From the NCBI GenBank assembly GCA_021399435.1, contig JAJTUP010000001.1, forward strand, positions 2,790,001-2,854,000: a stretch of DNA of 64,000 nucleotides, written 5' to 3'. This stretch comes from Diaporthe sp. PMI_573. Taxonomy: Eukaryota > Ascomycota > Sordariomycetes > Diaporthales > Diaporthaceae. Within the stretch, counting starts at the first letter, position 1, and each line of letters opens with the position of its first letter. The position numbers and the translations under genes are program-made. Below are positions 37,309 to 47,500 of the stretch, one piece after another. The notes below the pieces were generated by a model. That model ran no database searches and was not told the DNA's origin. It was given only the letters and a program-made list of their open reading frames with translations.

Positions 37309-38493
37309 ATGCCGTATGTCAACACCTCGCGAAACAACTTCGTTCTGACATCCGTCCTAGGTCCTCGCGGTCGCACATTGAGAGCCACTAGGGCATTTCG
37401 TACCGTTTTCCGGATGAATCGCGAAGACGATGTTTTTGCCACGTTCTCATGCCTCCCATTCGAATTGCGCTGCCAGATCTGGGAGGAGGCCGTCCCCGGG
37501 CCCGGCATCTTCCTGGTCGAATGAGATGCTGTTCTCGTTGATCACGGCTGCAAAGCCCTTCTGCTAGCACTCAGGCTGGCAAACCATAGGTTCCAAGACT
37601 ATGGTTTCAAACAGCGAGTCCGCACCCTTAAAGCTCTCCTCGCAACATACGTGGAGTCCCGGGCTCAAGTGTGCAGGCGCTTTCCTGACACCCTCGGTGG
37701 CGGCGGCCCACGGTTCAGTCTTCGACACGACCTGATCTACATAGCGTCAGACCTCTCCCACCAGGACTCTGCGAGCCAAGAGCTCCCTTGGGGGGTACGC
37801 CTCGAGTTCGAAGGCGGCTGGAACAAACTTGTTCATCGGCTGGCTCTGACCTCTTAGAAGTGCCAAGTTTGGCCCTACCTCATGCGCGGGCGAGCAGCAC
37901 GCCCCTGGATTACGGGGCAAAGATCGTACATCGACAGCTTGGCGGCGTTCCTTGCCGCCTTCATCAGCCTCAAGCAGTTCGTTCTCACTATCCCAAAAGG
38001 GAGCGGCTTCGAGTCATGGGCGACGCTGAGCCGTGAATACCAGTTCACCCATTCCGGGGAGATAGCTGAACGCCACGGAGGCCTGACACGCCAGGAAAGT
38101 GAGCGGTTCCACGCCTGGGTGAGCCTTCTGGAGCCTGCGTCATCGTTGAGGTAGAGAATAGTCCGCGACCTGGAGGTCGCCATCCATTCCGATTGGGTGG
38201 ATAAGGTAGGGGCTGGGTACCCAGCGCTCAAGGATTTGGAGATATTGAAGATGGCGCATGTCTGTCACGAACTACAGTGGCTCTGCAAAGATCTTTGATT
38301 ATCGAAGCGGATGGCGTGGGACCTTGAACAACTAATTTCGACACTTGACGGACTTGAGAAGGAAAAGCACCAGGACGAGATGCGATGGCAAATGGAATTC
38401 ACCGAAAAAAGGCCTGGGTTCCTGTCAACAGAAATGTCGAACTCCCCCAAAGTTCGGTCACCGATCCATGTCAGGCAGGCCATGCGTGTGTAA
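37309..38493 (+). pseudogene. 2EXR-domain protein pseudogene with four in-frame stops
   Basis: One continuous reading frame from ATG 37309 to TAA 38491-38493 codes about 395 positions with no frameshift, but holds premature stops at 37522 (TGA), 37855 (TAG), 38152 (TAG) and 38296 (TGA). The start of the 2EXR domain is clear: FSCLPFELRCQIWEEAVPGPGIF, followed after the first stop by VESRAQVCRRF and a FSLRHDLIYIAS stretch, in the order normal for the family. These fungal proteins are abundant and mostly of unknown role. All four stops can arise by one C-to-T change (CGA to TGA, CAG to TAG), typical of cytosine deamination or mild RIP. It cannot make a full protein as read. Confidence 0.85.
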
Positions 38494-39085
38494 CCGTCTC
38501 CCAGCGGGCCAGGCATGTATGTACGCAGGACCTGAAAGCTTGGTTCACGGGTACTCGCAAATGCCACCCAGCATCAAACGCCTCCATATTGATTCCGATG
38601 AAATTGAGGTAAACACGAAATCAATGGTCCATGTTTGAATTGTTTTCAGCCACTTTGGCTTATCAACGAGTGTCACGACGGACACAGTAGCTCCGGGACC
38701 TGGGAGGCATGTTCTGAGACCATAATATCAGACACCCTTGCGATGTGTCAGATACACAACGCCACGCAGAATTCCTCCTCGATAAACACTGCCCAGGCCT
38801 GCCAGGCAGCTCGAGTCCTACATTCTGGAGCCCCTGAAATCTGACAGTCCCCTAACCCTTGCCCCTGATTTTTAACTTTCAGGGCGAGGCAGAGGGCCCC
38901 CTGAGGGCATTTTGTGGGTACTCTCCACCGTGCAGGAGCCGCGTGTCACGGCCAATGGAAGCCGTGAGAATTGTGGCCTCTTGCTGCATTCTTCGTCGGG
39001 GGCGACAAGCGGTCAAAAGGTCGTCTGGACCACCGCTGTGAGTTGGGTGGGCTCGTGCTATATACCATTTAGTGTGCTGCTCACA
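38494..39085. other. Intergenic region
   Basis: Coding-like sense without a clear frame continues a little beyond the 2EXR pseudogene, so it may hold further decayed exon sequence. Upstream of the Ras-like gene no promoter element was recognised. Confidence 0.4.
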
Positions 39086-40132
39086 ATGAGACTGTCTCAA
39101 GGTAAAGTCTCCCCAATTCCCGCCACGACGAACGGCTCGCCGTCGAGATCTGCACTGCACACACACGAGCGCAACCCTGACAATGGCCGGCGCGCAGCAT
39201 CCAAGACGTATCTTGACCTTCCAACATTCGCGGAGCCAGGCGAATACAGCATCGTGATCTGCGCGGACGACGACGAGTATGCCGGGAGAAGCAAGGTTCT
39301 GCAGAAGGTTTTGTTAATCCATTTTCTATTATCCTGCCCTTATATATCTGAAAGCAACCACATGGCCGATGAACCCCAAAATTCCGCTAACATATGGTCC
39401 ACTAGTTCGTGCCCAACGATGATCCCAGTAGCGCCTCAGACAATGACGGCCGCTGCCGCAAGCTGATGGACATCTCGGGCGCGGCCACGGCCGTCGAGCT
39501 CCTGGAGCTCGGCCCGGAGACGGACACGGCCATGCTCAGGTACCAGGTCGAGTACGCCGACGCATTTGCGTTTGTGTTCAGTCTCTACTCACCCAAGACG
39601 CTCGAGACTGCCCAGAAGCTGCGCGACAAGGTCGCGGGCTCAGCAAGGAATCACCACAACATCATCACCATGTCTGATTATGAGAGACCCGGGATGACGG
39701 TACCCGTGTTCCTGATAGGGAACAGGGACGAGGACTTGGCTCCTCCGCAGGGTGAGTTGCAAAGGCGGTCCCGCCCCTACGACCAGAGGCGAGTGCTGAC
39801 TTGCCGGATGCTTCACGGCAGAACTTGAGGAGGACGACTTCTCGCCAACAGCGTTCAACGAGAACGCCGAGGCAGAGTTGAGAGCGGTGAGAGAGAAAGG
39901 GCGGGCCTTAGCTCAGGAGTGGAAGTGTGCGTATTTTGAGGTTGACACGTCCAAGAGCGGGGAGCATGGCGTCGACGAGGCCATCACTGGCATTGGTCAC
40001 ATCATCAAGGCGGCAGAGAGACCATCTACCTCCTCCACAGCATCCTTCCGGACCCCTATGAAACCGCCCAAGCAGTACAGGATACGACGCTTCCTAGGGC
40101 GGATGAGCAGGATGACGAGCTTCAGTAATTAG
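39086..40132 (+). CDS. Divergent Ras-like small GTPase homologue, probably non-functional in GTP binding
   Basis: Three exons: 39086-39307, 39406-39751 and 39822-40132, giving 292 aa. The fold can be followed along Ras: EYSIVIC aligns with beta-1 (EYKLVVV), VEYADAFAFVFSL with the strand after switch II, and PVFLIGN with the guanine-specificity strand. Key motifs are altered. The P-loop reads CADDDEYAGRS instead of GxxxxGKS, the DxxG motif is ELGP at 108-111, and NKxD is NRDE at 180-183. The C-terminus is basic (RIRRFLGRMSR) with no CaaX box, so no prenylation. It thus looks like a pseudo-GTPase. The start and the first donor (GTTTTG) are weak, so the N-terminus is provisional. Confidence 0.7.
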
Positions 40133-41006
40133 GACAATATTGGCCGGGGTTGGGAGGTGGTTCCATTGGGGGCAGATGCGGCGCCTGGGGCTGGCTCGGG
40201 CGCACTTTCTCTTTAGTAACTAATGGCATCGGAAAGCAGCAGCATCTGGTTGGTAAACATAGAGGAGTTCTGGAGTGAGGCCATGCACACGGGGGAAACC
40301 ACTCACAAAGTCTGGTACTATACAAGATTGAACGTGCTCATCAGCCTCGTGTAATAAAATCACATGTGAGCACAGCTGGTGACATATTGCTCCATATTTG
40401 CTCCTGCTCCATATTGCTCGGGCAGCCAGGAACCCCGTGCCTGCGCCTCAGCTGCAGGGATTGGCAGTAGATTGGCCGGCCAGGGTCTAGTGTAGAGGGT
40501 GTGAGGGTGTGAGGGTGCCTTATTCAGGGGCTCAACGTCTTCGCCGGCACGCCTTGGTCTAATTTAGGTCAACTGTATAAATGTTTGAGTGGACATGATC
40601 GTTAGATCCCGTACGCTCATTGGCCTCCCCCCAAAAAGTCATTGCAAATGAGGCATCAGGAGAGCGCATAGAACCAGTCATGAATTGACTGTATACCAAA
40701 TTTACAATGCATGTCACCAAGCCGGGCCATCCGAATGGCCGTCTTAGCGCCTGCGAGGCCGATCTCCAAGCTGCAGCGCAGATCCACCGCGCTCACCGCT
40801 GTCGTTGACAAAACCTAAAGCCACGCCTGCCGCACCCGGTGACCTGTGTTCATTCAGCCGGACTTCCCATCTGATAACCAGCCTTTCAGTCATTACCGAT
40901 CGAGATCGCGGGAACCTCCACACTTCCAGCCCTTGTGGAACTGCGTCATAGACAAGCAACAAACACCCCACGCCTCACCCAACCCAACCCAACCCACAGC
41001 TAAACA
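40133..41006. other. Intergenic region
   Basis: 0.87 kb between the Ras-like and vWA genes. It contains an 8-bp GAGGGTGT tandem (40495-40517) and an AACCC repeat just before the vWA start. No gene is seen. Confidence 0.5.
40495..40517. repeat. 8-bp tandem, GAGGGTGT unit
   Basis: Nearly three direct copies. Its sequence is not the fungal telomere repeat (TTAGGG), so no subtelomeric meaning is claimed. Confidence 0.8.
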
Positions 41007-41816
41007 ATGGAGCGATCTGATTCATGGCCGGTGGCCCAGGCCGCCCCCGATACCGAAGCCGGGTCGGGCATCGACATCGGCGACCTGGGGGAGACGCTGT
41101 CGTTCCTGCGGTGCTTCGACACCATCTTCCTGGTCGACGACTCGGCGGCGATGGGGCCGTACTGGCAGGACGTCAAGGCGCTCCTGGAGCGCATCACGCC
41201 CATATGCGCCAAGTATGACCCGGACGGGATAGACCTGTTCTTCCTGAACCACCGCCCCAAGAACCTGCTGGCCAACATGTCGTTCCGCAAGTCGGGCTAC
41301 CGGCGCATCGGCGGCAACACGGCCGACACGGTGGCGGGCGTGTTCGACCGCGTCAAGCCGCACGGCAAGTGCAACATGGGCGCGCGGCTGACCAAGCTGT
41401 TCCACTGGTACCACGGCATGCTGAAGCAGGACGAGGAGGGCGCGGCCCTGAACCTGATCGTCATCACGGCGGGGGCGTTCGACGATGACATCAAGGCCCC
41501 GCTGGTCAAATCCGCCAAGAGCCTGGACGAGATGGGCGTCCCCGAGCACCAGGTCGGCGTCCAGCTCTTCCAGATCGGCAAGCCCACCCTCGAGGTCGCC
41601 CAGACCTTCGAGTACCTGGACGACCGGCTCCACAAGGAGGCCCACACGAGGGACATTGTCGACACCACCACGTGGACGGGCAAGCCGGGGTCGCTGTCCA
41701 CGGACGACTTGGTCAAGGTCGTCCTCGGCGCTGTGGTGAAGAAGCTGGACGAGCGCAGCAAGGGGATGGAGCTCAACAGCTCCGCGCCGGCGAGGCGCTT
41801 CGATGGGGATGCTTGA
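41007..41816 (+). CDS. von Willebrand factor A (vWA) domain protein
   Basis: Single exon of 269 aa; ATG in context AACAATGGAG. The vWA fold starts at about residue 37: DTIFLVDDSAAM holds the MIDAS motif, read here as D44-x-S46-x-A48, so the second serine of DxSxS is replaced by alanine. Later strands LNLIVITAGAFDDD (with the MIDAS-like Asp) and VGVQLFQIG are typical of intracellular fungal vWA proteins. There is no signal peptide or transmembrane segment, so it is likely cytosolic. Such fungal proteins are common and mostly uncharacterised; they probably mediate protein binding. The weakened MIDAS may reduce metal binding. An equally long antisense frame is a GC-bias shadow. Confidence 0.88.
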   Translation: MERSDSWPVAQAAPDTEAGSGIDIGDLGETLSFLRCFDTIFLVDDSAAMGPYWQDVKALLERITPICAKYDPDGIDLFFLNHRPKNLLANMSFRKSGYRRIGGNTADTVAGVFDRVKPHGKCNMGARLTKLFHWYHGMLKQDEEGAALNLIVITAGAFDDDIKAPLVKSAKSLDEMGVPEHQVGVQLFQIGKPTLEVAQTFEYLDDRLHKEAHTRDIVDTTTWTGKPGSLSTDDLVKVVLGAVVKKLDERSKGMELNSSAPARRFDGDA

Positions 41817-42310
41817 GCTGGTTCGCCCGGTCAGTCGGCGCCGGGCCGGATTTAAGGAAACCGGGGCCCGAACTGGGGTCGCCAAGCGGGATGGACGGGG
41901 GGACTGCGGCGAGGGGAAGAGGCATTGAACCGGCTCCAATGTGGACCTGCGACACCAGGAGAGCCTCCTCCCTGGCTGGTTTTGCTAGGAGGAAAGCCGT
42001 CGCAGGGACCGGCGTCCATCTGAGGTCGTTGACCTCATCGTCACCACTGTGCCGGGGGTCTGGGCGCGCCAAGCAACCTAGTCTGCCCTTGCCCCGGATC
42101 CCAACGCCAGCTCGCAAAGACGTTGCGGCAACGAGGCCTATCAAACTGTAACTTACTCTGTAGTAAAACAACTGCAAAGACGAGGAGCTCAGATCCCCTC
42201 TGCACCACATCAGAACCAAAACCAAAATAAAATAAAATAAAATATACCCACTGCATTCATCTCGAGGGAAGAAATAAAGAAAGGAAAAGGGAGAACTCCA
42301 TAGTGCCACC
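41817..42310. other. Intergenic region
   Basis: 0.5 kb holding the 3' flank of the vWA gene and the leader of the 73-aa gene, with an AAAAT microsatellite at 42224-42244. Confidence 0.5.
42224..42244. repeat. (AAAAT)4 microsatellite
   Basis: Four tandem AAAAT units about 70 nt upstream of the 73-aa ORF start, likely in its leader or promoter. Confidence 0.9.
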
Positions 42311-42532
42311 ATGTCTCTCCTCCGTTCCCCAGCCCTAACCAACCTCCTCGGGCTTGCCAACCTGTCGGCCCTGGGAGCGGCGGCACTCTACTTAAAGTCG
42401 ATGCACGCGAAGGAACTCGAGGAGCACGCGGGGCACGAGGCCCGGATGGACGGGCTCGAGGGCACGCTGCGCGGCCACATCGAGGACTCGCTTGAGCGCC
42501 TCGAGGGCCAGAAGATGAAAGGGATGAGCTAG
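42311..42532 (+). CDS. Small hydrophobic-segment protein, 73 aa, uncharacterised
   Basis: A short intact ORF starts in an ideal initiation context (GCCACCATGTC). It encodes a basic N-terminus (MSLLRSPALTN), one hydrophobic segment at about 12-28 (LLGLANLSALGAAALYL), then an acidic/charged helix (HAKELEEHAGHEARMDGLEG). This pattern fits a small single-span protein, perhaps in the inner mitochondrial membrane, where such micro-proteins are common. I do not recognise a family. Support comes from the start context, amphipathic composition and good fungal codon use. It could still be a chance frame. Confidence 0.5.
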   Translation: MSLLRSPALTNLLGLANLSALGAAALYLKSMHAKELEEHAGHEARMDGLEGTLRGHIEDSLERLEGQKMKGMS

Positions 42533-43263
42533 AAGGCCCAGAGGCTCTACATGGCGCGCGGGAGGGAGGATGACGGGGAGGGAGGCTCGTAAGGACCACC
42601 GCCTGCCTCTGCCCTTGCACACGAATAGATGTCGGATGAACCACTATCCCCGCGGGGGTGGCCTCTGGACGGGCCGCGGTTTGTCTCGGCCGTGGGCGCC
42701 CTGTGAAGAAACGTCAGCAGGTCCCCACAGGCTTGTTTAACACTGGCCTGTCCCACTCGAGACCTTCGAGATCTACGTTGGGCCTACATCACCTATCCTG
42801 GGGCGTCTGGAATGGCTTGGCGGTCGATGATCCAGCTGACGTTCAACAATATTATGCGGCAAACGGCGACCTGTCGCAGCGGCCTCCATACCTCAACCTG
42901 GACCGCTAGTTCAGATATCTCCGAAGCCAACCAGCGAACATGTTAGTGGTCATTAATGTCACAAATGGCACCAATCAAAGAATCAATTGGGACTACATCA
43001 CAGAAGGGTGAACAGTTTTTTGGCAGACTCTCTTGTTATTTTATTACCGTCCTACGCAGTTGTCTGTGCGTCTCAGTTGTCATCTAGCTAATGTTCCGTG
43101 AGCTAATTTTCAGTGCTATTTAGAGCAGCTGCTTGATATCTCTTGTCTCCCGTGCCTCTGATGCGTTGAAATGCCCTAGGTTCTCTCATCTATGACAAAT
43201 TGTGGCATCAGAGGCTCACAGGATTACCGACAAGCAGCTCTCTGACTCTTGTATTCCGGCAAC
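42533..43263. other. Intergenic region
   Basis: 0.73 kb 3' of both the micro-protein gene and the LPMO gene. No gene is seen. Confidence 0.5.
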
Positions 43264-44040
43264 TTAGAAGGTGCGGGCGACCTTTCCGTTGGTGCCCCGG
43301 CGGACGGCGGGAGCAGCAGCAGCGGCGGAAGAGGCGGCGCCACCAGCGGCAGGGGCAGTGCCGGAAGAGCCACCGGCGACACAGTTGGAGCCGGTGAGGG
43401 GCGCGAAGGGGCCGTCACCCTCACGGAAGACAACGGCGCCGGGGTTCTCGAAGGTGTAGTCGCTACCCTCGGTGGTGGTGCAGCTGTTGACGTCGGGCAC
43501 GTTGGCGACGGCCATGTCGGGCAGGGACTCGAAGGCGGAGGCATCGCCACCGGTGCCGGTGAGCTCGACGGCGGCGCAGTTCATGTAGAACTCACGGACT
43601 CCACCGCTCTTGTTCATCCAGGTCCAGGCGAGGGTGGCCTTGCCGGCGGGGATGTCGGCGGGGACGGTGTAGTTGTACTTGTCGGGCACCTCCAGAGTGG
43701 CGCTCTCGGGGGTCAGGTTGCCGGTCTGGCCGCGGGCGGGGCAGCCTCCCTCGAACGAGGTGATGACCTTCCAGGCCGAGTCGATGGTCGGGGGCGTGTC
43801 GTAGGTCAGGGAGATCTGGCAGGAGCCACCGGCGTGGACGGTGGAGCCCATGAACTTGAGGTCCGGCGACGAGCCCAGCTCCAGGGTGTTGAGCTCGCCG
43901 GTGGTCTGGCCCTGGCAGGGGAACTGTCCGGGGGCGATGGGCGAGTTGATAGAGCCTCCAAAGGGCTTGGGGGTGGTGATGACAATGTGGGCGTTGGCGC
44001 AGGCGGCCAGGATGGCAAGGATCTGGATCGAGGACAGCAT
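43264..44040 (-). CDS. Secreted AA11-like lytic polysaccharide monooxygenase
   Basis: Single exon of 258 aa. Residues 1-17 (MLSSIQILAILAACANA) are a signal peptide, and cleavage leaves His18 as the new N-terminus (HIVITTPKPFGG), the first copper ligand of the histidine brace. The second is H69 in GSTVHAGGSCQISL, matching AA11's HGGGSCQ. Other AA11 marks are FPCQG near 40, FEGGCPA, the WTWMNKSG strand and REFYMNC, which carries the axial Tyr. AA11 enzymes oxidise chitin chains with copper and H2O2/O2. Roles in wall remodelling or attack on other fungi or insects are inferred. After about residue 215 there is an Ala/Ser/Gly-rich tail without a known binding module, ending in a basic segment. 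Confidence 0.87.
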   Translation of the reverse strand: MLSSIQILAILAACANAHIVITTPKPFGGSINSPIAPGQFPCQGQTTGELNTLELGSSPDLKFMGSTVHAGGSCQISLTYDTPPTIDSAWKVITSFEGGCPARGQTGNLTPESATLEVPDKYNYTVPADIPAGKATLAWTWMNKSGGVREFYMNCAAVELTGTGGDASAFESLPDMAVANVPDVNSCTTTEGSDYTFENPGAVVFREGDGPFAPLTGSNCVAGGSSGTAPAAGGAASSAAAAAPAVRRGTNGKVARTF

Positions 44041-45665
44041 CTTGAGGGAGTGTGGTTAGATGATCGTACCGGACGAGTCTAAAGTGGTGTGGTATAAAGA
44101 TAGTGGTGGACTGAGAAGCCTCGTAATGAAAGTGAATGTGGTGAGAGAACGATGGATGCAACGCGCCAGGCGTGTAAAATTAGTGAGTAGTAAGTGTAAT
44201 GGGGAAGAAAGAATAAGATGCTGTGATGATGAGAGTGGCATGAGGGTGGTATGATGGACAGGTGAAGCCGTTCTTATATTCCTGAAGCGCCCCCCGAGCA
44301 TCGCGGGATTCCTCCACCGCGAGGCATCCTGCGGGACACGACGCGGTCCAGATGCGCCACCCGGAGGCAGTAAGATGCCTGTTTTTGGTGTTGACAGGGC
44401 GGCGGCCATACCAAGTCAAACCAGGCAGATCGAGACTCCAAGAGAGCCAATCACCTTGGACTACACCAGACCGGCATCAAACCTCATGGGGGCAAAAGAC
44501 GGCCTCTTCACAGCTGGCTCAGATCTCGCCCGTCTCACCAGATTGCTGCTGGGGTGTTTTTGCCTGTCAGTCTGTTCTTGGCATAGTATCACCTTCGGAG
44601 CCAGGCCCGGTCTTCTTCCTCGGAAGCGGTCCCTGGGGGGCCGGGTTTGACGCTGGCCTGGCTGGGCCGTAAGATTCAGATGCTGATGACTGAAGGAGGC
44701 GCTGGACTCCTTCAAACCCAAGGGCGGCCATTGGGGCGGCCAATTTTTGGCTCCTCACCAGCAGCAGCGAGTCCCAGGCACCGCTCCGTGTGCAGTTGAC
44801 CATTACTATACAAGTGGGCTAACCAAAACCGCAGCCTTCAGTAAGCGCATGAGCGAGAGTCCCCAATTCCCAAAATATCATGCATTTTGGGGGCCTGGCT
44901 TATTCTCTGGGCTACAGGCACTTTGTACCACTCCGCAGATCCACTTTAAGAGGAATGCCAAGCTGCTATGCTCACTATTAATTGTGCGGCGCAGCACTCC
45001 TCACTCCTCTAAGCCGAGTCAATTACTAAGTTCTCGTCAATACGGACTGAATGAGGAAATACAATCTGATGTGCCGTCCAGTGTGGTTGCACAACCCTTT
45101 TCAGCTATTTGTGTCTTTAGATGCAACTGTGTACCGGACATCCCGGCCGGTGAAACCCCCACAGTACTTGATTGAAGTCACGAAATAATTGATTCCTCGA
45201 GACAAAATAGACAAACATGCTTCTGATTAAATGATTTGGTAGCTTCGAAAAATGGCTTGGAATTGGCTGGACGACATTACAACACGACACTGTAAGCTGT
45301 TCTTCTGTGCTCAGTCTTTGTCGATGTTTTGTAAGGTTTCATATCAACATATTCAAGATTGACCCTCGGAACAGGAAGACACCTCAAGTTTACCAGGACC
45401 AGTTTCGACACAACTTACTTGAAACCAAGCAGCAATGTTGATTACGATGACTCAATCTTGACTCTGAAAACTTCCAGAATAGCGAAACAATTTCATTCTG
45501 CGTGCAGTGATTATTTTAGCACTCCACCGGAGGCCCGTCCTCAAAATCGTGTTCTTAGCAATCTGAATCGACCACCACGCGGACCCCCTTCGCCTGTCGC
45601 TACTCGTGTCCTCGATTGAGAGTGCAGCATCTGTTGAAGTGCACATCAGGAAGAACACTCAGACC
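44041..45665. other. Intergenic region upstream of the LPMO
   Basis: 1.6 kb with no supported gene. The LPMO promoter side is here: a TATA-like ATATAAG at 44273-44279 and a long leader with CA-rich sequence. Right of about 44.7 kb it is featureless. Confidence 0.45.
44273..44279 (-). promoter_or_regulatory. Probable TATA box of the LPMO gene
   Basis: ATATAAG on the minus strand, about 235 nt upstream of the LPMO ATG. Position fits a promoter if the 5' leader is about 200 nt. Confidence 0.4.
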
Positions 45666-46381
45666 TCAAGCCTCGACGGGCTCGATCTTCCCGGAAAAGG
45701 TATCCAGCTTGAACCCAAAAATATTCAGACCGGCCAGTGTCTTTGCACTCTTCAGAATACGTACATCCTCTCTGATGGACTCCTCGAACTCGTCGGATGA
45801 GAACAGCCAGTATTCCATCTCCTCGGCCGTGCGCTTCGCATCCGCGTCGCCCTCGGCCGCCACCGTATCGACTATTTCTTTCGGCGTCACGTGCGTAACG
45901 CCGCAATCTGCATGACTCTCGTGAGAAAATGATCCCATTCTCATTGTTGGATGCAGCAGTGGAATGGAGAGCCGCAAATTAAGCTGCTTACCTGTGTGGT
46001 GGATAACAACCACGTTCCTGAGGCCAGCAAGCCCGCGCAATATGGTCAGGCTGCGGATCGCGTCGTCCGTGGCGCGCCCTCCAGCGTTCCGGATCACACC
46101 ACCGTCAAATCCGGGGCCGAAGAAGGTCTCCGGGACGCAACGGGGGTCGAGGCAGGTCACTGGAAGCGAGTTGGTCAGACCGTGAGACGATGCGTGGGTT
46201 ATAGGGCAAAATCATTTCGGGGCAGTGACTTACGGACTAAGGTTGTCTTCCCGATTTCTTTGGCGGGGATCCGACGCTGGGCCATGTGCCATGGCTGAGG
46301 AAGGGTAGGGAACACGTCCGTGGCGAAAGTTTTGTTGTACTCGAGCCAGTTGGAGATATTGCCTGGGTATGAGGAAGACAT
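45666..46381 (-). CDS. Beta-class carbonic anhydrase-like protein
   Basis: Three exons, 46381-46234, 46159-45992 and 45907-45666, give 185 aa; introns are 74 and 84 nt. Zinc ligands and active-site dyad are readable: C52-x-D54-x-R56 in TCLDPRC, and H104-T-D-C107 in VIHHTDCG. The segment GGVIRNAGGRATDDAIRSL matches beta-CA. It reversibly hydrates CO2 to bicarbonate; Zn(II) would be held by C52, H104 and C107. Compared with plant-type enzymes it is short, like the compact fungal/bacterial subfamily. No mitochondrial presequence is evident, so cytosolic location is likely. A TATA box lies about 110 nt upstream. Confidence 0.92.
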
Positions 46382-47500
46382 CTTTTTCGACGATGCAGCT
46401 TGAATTGTGACTTTTATCTGGAGGCGTCTTCTTTCCGTGTGTTTTGATTTCGCATGTCAAAATGATCATTCGAGGTTGTTCTTTCATCTTATATAGTCGT
46501 CTTTTGATTGATAAGTTGTTGCTTTGTGGATTTGTCGTAGCTCGGCAACTTGATGAGTGATCCCAAACCTGTAACCAAGCTTGATTGGGGGGGCGCTTCT
46601 AAGGAAGACCTCGGGTGTAACTTGCTACCTCGATCTAGCCCAGACGAAGTAATCTAGCTTATAAACCCGCGGCGGCAAGTCCTGGGTGTCGTCAGCTTTG
46701 ACGCCGCCCTTGCCCCTGCAATCAGTGCGACATCGTACAGCGCCCTTAGAAGCTCTATGCCCTCATCCTAGGCGGTCACGAGAAGGTCCAGAAAGAGTCT
46801 ACAAGATACTCTATTTAGAATGACACGGAGGAGTGTAGATGGAGGTGAATTGTTAATGTGCAGGGCAGTTTGGACTGTCTTGGTAATTTCGACACAGTTT
46901 CAAGTTGACTACGCATTTGATGCAGCTGCTTCAAAATCGAGAAGAGTCGCCATAAACGTCGTTCTTAGTATTAACTCACGTATATATACCCATAAACATA
47001 GCTCGGGGACGGATGTCCTACTCAATCAAACTCAGGATTCCCTCTGTCGGCGTACGTCCGACTGCGTGTGGCTGTGAGGTGAGAACTTGTATAGAACCTT
47101 GTTAGTGCTGGCAGCGTGAAGCTAGACGTACCTGCTAGCAATCCTCTTCTACGGAGGGAGGATTGATGAGATGCCAGCACCCGCGCCCCCCTACGGTGGA
47201 TATTTCTAAGCTGGATCTTTCGTCATGGAACCCAGTCATGCTATCTCTACCATTCCAGAACTCACGAGATGTACCGTAGGATGATGTTCAAATTGTGATG
47301 GCGTCAGGTAGTCCATGTATATACCGAGTAAGCAATATCCATGTAGACAAAGCCCTTAGGCGAACGACGCACAGAAAGACGAAAAGGGGAAAGGGCAAAC
47401 AGGCTATTTGAGCTCCGAGGAGGAAAGCTTCTACGGCACCAAAACCTCCAAGTGCTCAAATGATTCCATAACCCCCCCACCCCCCGTAAGCAGAGCTAAC
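46382..47500. other. Intergenic region
   Basis: 1.1 kb between the carbonic anhydrase 5' end and the 3' end of the six-Cys secreted gene. No gene is seen. Confidence 0.5.
46488..46495 (-). promoter_or_regulatory. TATA box of carbonic anhydrase gene
   Basis: TATATAAG on the minus strand, about 110 nt upstream of the carbonic anhydrase start, a normal spacing for a short fungal leader. Confidence 0.55.

Noticed and set aside
41022..41939. 305-codon minus-strand frame opposite the vWA gene
   Set aside because: Shadow frame of a GC-rich gene; composition is Arg/Val/Leu-heavy with no motif.
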